A DNA stretch of 8,441 nucleotides. Origin: Gemmatimonadota bacterium (GTDB taxonomy: Bacteria; Gemmatimonadota; Gemmatimonadetes; Longimicrobiales; Longimicrobiaceae). A program made the position numbers and the translations under genes. Shown in pieces: positions 5,935 to 8,441 of the stretch. The notes below the pieces were generated by a model, which saw only the letters and a program-made list of their open reading frames with translations, was not told where the DNA came from and made no database searches. How positions within the stretch are numbered: the stretch's first letter is position 1; every line of letters begins with the position of its first letter. The stretch covers positions 1 through 8,441 of the forward strand of contig JAHWJV010000132.1 in NCBI GenBank assembly GCA_019348265.1, read 5' to 3'.

Positions 5935-6402
5935 ATGAGCACGGATCTGCGAGACGAGCTTCGACAGACGCGGCCATTCACCAGCCTGGAGCAGGAGGCG
6001 TTTCTCGCCATCCAGCGTACGGCGGCGCGGCTGGGCCACGCGATGGCCGAGACGATCCGGCCTCTGGGACTGACGGCCACGCAGTACAACGTCCTTCGCA
6101 TCCTGCGGGGTGCGGGCGAGCCGGGGCTCTGCCGGAACGAGGTCCGCGACCGGATGCTCACCCAGGTACCGGACGTGACGCGGCTGCTGGATCGGATGGA
6201 GGAGATGGGCGTGATCGAGCGCAGCCGCGAAGGGGTCGATCGGCGCTTCGTCACCACCCGGATCACCGAGGAGGGGCTACGGCTCCTCGCCGAGCTCGAT
6301 CAGCCCGTGGAGGAGTGTCAGCGCCGATTGCTTGCGCATCTCGGCGAAGACGGCCTGCGCTCCCTGATCACCCTGCTGGCCGAGGCGCGGGAGCTGACGT
6401 GA
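5935..6402 (+). CDS. MarR family transcriptional regulator
   Basis: A 155-residue winged-helix regulator. Helix-rich N-terminus EQEAFLAIQRTAARLGHAMAE (19-39) for dimerisation, then the DNA-binding region: LTATQYNVLRILR (46-58), recognition helix area VPDVTRLLDRMEEMGVIER (78-96), and a wing with the conserved D-R-R (102-104) in EGVDRRFVTTRITEEG. The C-terminal helices complete the dimer. Cys66 and Cys128 are the only cysteines; redox sensing as in YodB/HypR cannot be inferred from them. The ATG at 5935 begins a well-formed N-terminus, and there is no ribosome binding site in front, suggesting a leaderless transcript. The next gene, a CatE/MhqO-type VOC protein 124 bases downstream, is the kind of target controlled by MhqR-like MarR repressors responding to quinones or catechols. 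It probably represses itself and perhaps that gene. Confidence 0.92.
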   Translation: MSTDLRDELRQTRPFTSLEQEAFLAIQRTAARLGHAMAETIRPLGLTATQYNVLRILRGAGEPGLCRNEVRDRMLTQVPDVTRLLDRMEEMGVIERSREGVDRRFVTTRITEEGLRLLAELDQPVEECQRRLLAHLGEDGLRSLITLLAEARELT

Positions 6403-6526
6403 CTTCCTGTGCTAGATGCAGCGGATTCCGGCCTGATGGGATCGGCCCCGGGGCGGAGGAAGGTTTCGAGCATCACCGACACCTCGTGGGCCGCATAAGC
6501 GCGGGTGGCCCGATGGAGGAGCAACC

Positions 6527-6556
6527 ATGACTGCCGAGCAGAGCACCGCCGGATAA
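6527..6556 (+). other. Nine-codon start segment of the VOC gene ended by in-frame TAA
   Basis: A strong Shine-Dalgarno sequence GGAGGA (6515-6520) lies 6 bases before ATG 6527. Translation gives MTAEQSTAG and then TAA at 6554-6556. The same frame then continues without interruption as GIAAPSYRLPEATRLGR into the VOC protein. The YRLPEATRLG stretch looks like the normal N-terminus of CatE-type proteins, so the ATG is very probably the ancestral start and TAA a premature stop, for example from a CAA codon. A deliberate leader peptide with reinitiation is the alternative. Confidence 0.7.
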
Positions 6557-6607
6557 GGTATCGCCGCGCCCTCGTACCGCCTTCCCGAGGCGACGCGGCT
6601 CGGGCGG

Positions 6608-7426
6608 GTGAGCCTGCAGGTGTCCGAGCTGGAGCGATCGCTGGCCTACTACCAGGGGGTGCTCGGCTTTCGGCTGCAGGAGCGGGATGGCGGGCGCGCC
6701 CTGCTGGCGGCCGGGGAGAGCGATACAGCCCTGCTGGAGCTAAGCGAACGAGCGGGGGCTCGGCCGGTCGCGAAGCGGGGGCACCTCGGGCTGTACCACT
6801 TCGCGATCCTGGTACCGGACCGTGAAGCCCTCGGCCGGTTCGCGGCGCACCTGCCGCGGGTGGGGGAGCGCTCCGGCGCGTCGGACCACCTGGTCAGCGA
6901 GGCGCTGTACCTCCGCGATCCGGACGGGCTCGGCATCGAGGTGTACGCGGATCGCCCTCGATCCACCTGGCGGCACGAGGGCCGCCAGCTGGTGATGGCG
7001 ACCGAGCCGCTCAACCTGGGGGGGCTGGTTCGCGCCGCGGGCGGTGAGGAGTGGTCCGGTCTGCCCGAGGGCACGGTGATCGGCCACGTGCACCTGCACG
7101 TCGGCGACATCGGCCGGGCGAGCGACTTCTTCCATAAGGCGGTCGGCTTCGATCAGGTCGTGTGGAGCTACCCGGGCGCCCTCTTCCTCTCCGCGGGTGG
7201 GTACCATCACCACCTTGGCGTGAACACCTGGGCTGGCGCCGATGCCGCACCGCCCGCCGACGACGAGGCGCGTCTGCTCTTCTGGGAGATAGTCCTGCCC
7301 GGCGTCGACGACGTGGAGGCGGCGACGTCGAGTCTGGTGGCGGCCGGGTACGATGTGGCCGGCGAGGAGGGAGCCCGCTCGGTGAGCGACCCCTGGGGCA
7401 CGGAGCTCCGTCTGCGAACTCGCTGA
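6608..7426 (+). CDS. Two-domain VOC (CatE/MhqO-like) extradiol dioxygenase-type protein
   Basis: A 272-residue product if started at GTG 6608; 299 residues if the TAA at 6554 were read through from ATG 6527. Two vicinal-oxygen-chelate modules are present. Module 1 holds LGLYHFAILVP (His64), ASDHLVSEALYLRDPDG (His94) and GIEVYADRPRS (Glu111), and its first strand has Ser where many relatives have His. Module 2 holds GHVHLHVGDIGRASDFF (His162), FLSAGGYHHHLGVNTW (His200-202) and DPWGTELRLR (Glu266). The AGGYHHH-GVNTWAG signature is typical of CatE/MhqO-type catechol-2,3-dioxygenase-like proteins, which detoxify quinones and catechols. No good ribosome binding site precedes GTG 6608, so expression may be low or depend on reinitiation. 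The MarR gene just upstream fits regulation by quinone or phenolic stress. The family is confident; whether the gene is functional is open. Confidence 0.82.
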   Translation: MSLQVSELERSLAYYQGVLGFRLQERDGGRALLAAGESDTALLELSERAGARPVAKRGHLGLYHFAILVPDREALGRFAAHLPRVGERSGASDHLVSEALYLRDPDGLGIEVYADRPRSTWRHEGRQLVMATEPLNLGGLVRAAGGEEWSGLPEGTVIGHVHLHVGDIGRASDFFHKAVGFDQVVWSYPGALFLSAGGYHHHLGVNTWAGADAAPPADDEARLLFWEIVLPGVDDVEAATSSLVAAGYDVAGEEGARSVSDPWGTELRLRTR

Positions 7427-7428
7427 CG

Positions 7429-7450
7429 GTCTCGTCAGGCCTGAACAGAC
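7429..7450. terminator. Weak hairpin between convergent VOC and carboxypeptidase genes
   Basis: GTCT (7429-7432) pairs with AGAC (7447-7450), enclosing the perfect palindrome TCAGGCCTGA (7435-7444). It occupies most of the 36-base gap between two convergent stop codons. There is no T-run, so a terminator role is only suggested by position. Confidence 0.28.
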
Positions 7451-7462
7451 GCCGGTCCGGTA

Positions 7463-8441
7463 TCAGCGGGCCGGCGCCTCCACGTCTGTGAGCCACTCGC
7501 GGACTACGCCGTCCTCGACGTGGTAAATCGCTTTCGAGCTAACTGCGAGACCGTCCCGGAGCGTGAGAGAGGCCGGGCAGCCGTCGCTCAGGGTTGGCTC
7601 GCTCCCTTCGCCGGGGTCGAGCGCCTGAGGATCCGGGTGAAGGTAGAGGTCATTCGCGTCCAGCGTTTCGCGCGCCCCCGTGCCGGTGAGGTCGCCAAGC
7701 GCGCCGATTTTACCGCCGCGCAGGTCCAGCGGCGCATCGAAGTCGATGCCGATGTCGGCCCGGTATGGCTCCAGCCCGGGCACGACCACCACTCCACCGC
7801 GGATGACGAGGTCGTGAACGGCGGTGTCGTTCTCCTCCATGGAGTCGTAGAGCTCCAGCGGGCTTTCGTCGTCGCGCCCGTCGGCGATCGCCTCCAGCGC
7901 GGTCAGAATGGCCACGAAGCTGAGCCTCCGCAGGAACTGTTTCTGGGGATCGTCCGGCCAGAAGCCGCTCTCGATCAGGATGCTGCTCGCGCCTGCCCGA
8001 GCCGCGTATTCACCCATCCCTTTCACGTTGTACTCCTCCGGAAAGCGCGCCACCCGCTCCCCTGCGAGCGCCTCGACAGCCTGGCGGATCACGCCGCACA
8101 GCCGCTTGGACCGCACCCGCGCCTCGTTGTCTTCCATCTCCTTGCTGAACGGAACGGCGAGCAGCGCCATGGCCGTGAGCCGGTCGCTCTCACCGACTCG
8201 CTTCCGCACGTTCTGGTCGTGCAGCCCGAAGGCGAACTCCGGCCGGACGCGCTGGTACAAATCCCGCAGCGCCCGCATCTCCGGCGTCACCCAGGCCCGT
8301 GCGTCCTGGTTCGGATCGATCCCCTGAGCGTTCGGGCGGCGGAAGCGCTCCGCTCCATCCGGGTTCAGCATCGGCACGGCCACGATCGTGAGCGCCTCGC
8401 GAAGCTTGGCCACCCGCGGGTCGTCCGGCTCGCGACGCCAA
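7463..8441 (-). CDS. M14 family zinc carboxypeptidase, N-terminally cut by the window edge
   Basis: The C-terminal 325 residues of an M14 metallocarboxypeptidase-like protein; the frame is open to the right edge, so the H-x-x-E zinc motif lies outside. Visible are VPMLNPDGAERF with NPDG (fragment residues 26-29), NAQGIDPNQDAR (37-48), the third zinc ligand region FAFGLHDQNVR (His74), and the catalytic Glu157 in SSILIESGFW. In classical M14 enzymes the segment corresponding to DPNQD reads D-x-N-R, with the Arg binding the substrate carboxylate; here it is Gln. After about residue 185 a roughly 140-residue C-terminal extension follows, rich in beta strands (DLVIRGGVVVVPGLEPYRADIGIDF...), perhaps an accessory domain. 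Family members of this type are often secreted, but the signal region is not visible. It is convergent with the VOC gene and has no obvious functional tie to it. Confidence 0.87.
   Translation of the reverse strand, partial: WRREPDDPRVAKLREALTIVAVPMLNPDGAERFRRPNAQGIDPNQDARAWVTPEMRALRDLYQRVRPEFAFGLHDQNVRKRVGESDRLTAMALLAVPFSKEMEDNEARVRSKRLCGVIRQAVEALAGERVARFPEEYNVKGMGEYAARAGASSILIESGFWPDDPQKQFLRRLSFVAILTALEAIADGRDDESPLELYDSMEENDTAVHDLVIRGGVVVVPGLEPYRADIGIDFDAPLDLRGGKIGALGDLTGTGARETLDANDLYLHPDPQALDPGEGSEPTLSDGCPASLTLRDGLAVSSKAIYHVEDGVVREWLTDVEAPAR

Noticed and set aside
5511..6266. 251-codon minus-strand frame opposite the MarR gene
   Set aside because: Most of it is the reverse of the MarR coding region and Arg/Ser rich; the MarR protein has clear helix-turn-helix and wing motifs.
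6445..6454. Perfect palindrome GCCCCGGGGC in the MarR-VOC gap
   Set aside because: Short GC-only palindromes are expected by chance at this base composition, and no promoter or second copy accompanies it.

Overview
This is a GC-rich (roughly two-thirds G+C) bacterial window with ten genes, two of them cut by the window edges. The high G+C, the abundance of exported sugar-modifying enzymes, and a small Gly-Gly-Trp protein of a type I associate with Gemmatimonadota suggest a Gemmatimonadota or similar soil/aquatic bacterium. That placement is an inference. No rRNA, tRNA, CRISPR array, insertion sequence or phage gene is visible.

Left part, plus strand (1-1725): the C-terminus of a GMC flavin oxidoreductase, a secreted DUF1080 / 3-keto-disaccharide hydrolase-type protein, and a small NTF2/SnoaL-like lipoprotein whose GTG start overlaps the hydrolase stop. 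A long near-perfect hairpin (1732-1785) then separates this set from a convergent minus-strand set.

Middle, minus strand (1812-5644, transcribed right to left): a small hypothetical protein, a stand-alone response-regulator receiver, a SpoIIAA/STAS-like protein whose longest frame overlaps the receiver stop, a secreted sialidase-like beta-propeller, and a Tat-exported TIM-barrel sugar isomerase/epimerase. The hydrolase, propeller and isomerase all carry export signals. With the GMC dehydrogenase, this looks like an envelope module for oxidative glycan breakdown: a sugar ring is oxidised to a keto-glycoside, the glycosidic bond is cleaved, and the product is rearranged. The families support this; the substrate cannot be read from sequence.

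Right part: a MarR regulator (5935-6402) with a palindrome in its own promoter region, then a two-domain VOC extradiol-dioxygenase-like protein (CatE/MhqO type). This pairing is typical of quinone/catechol stress control. The VOC gene has an excellent ribosome binding site and ATG at 6527, but reads nine codons into an in-frame TAA (6554-6556) before the conserved protein continues in the same frame. It is therefore a nonsense mutant, a sequencing error, or a gene restarted from GTG 6608. Convergent to it, a minus-strand M14 zinc carboxypeptidase runs off the right edge. It has Gln where classical M14 enzymes have the carboxylate-binding Arg of the Asn-Arg pair.
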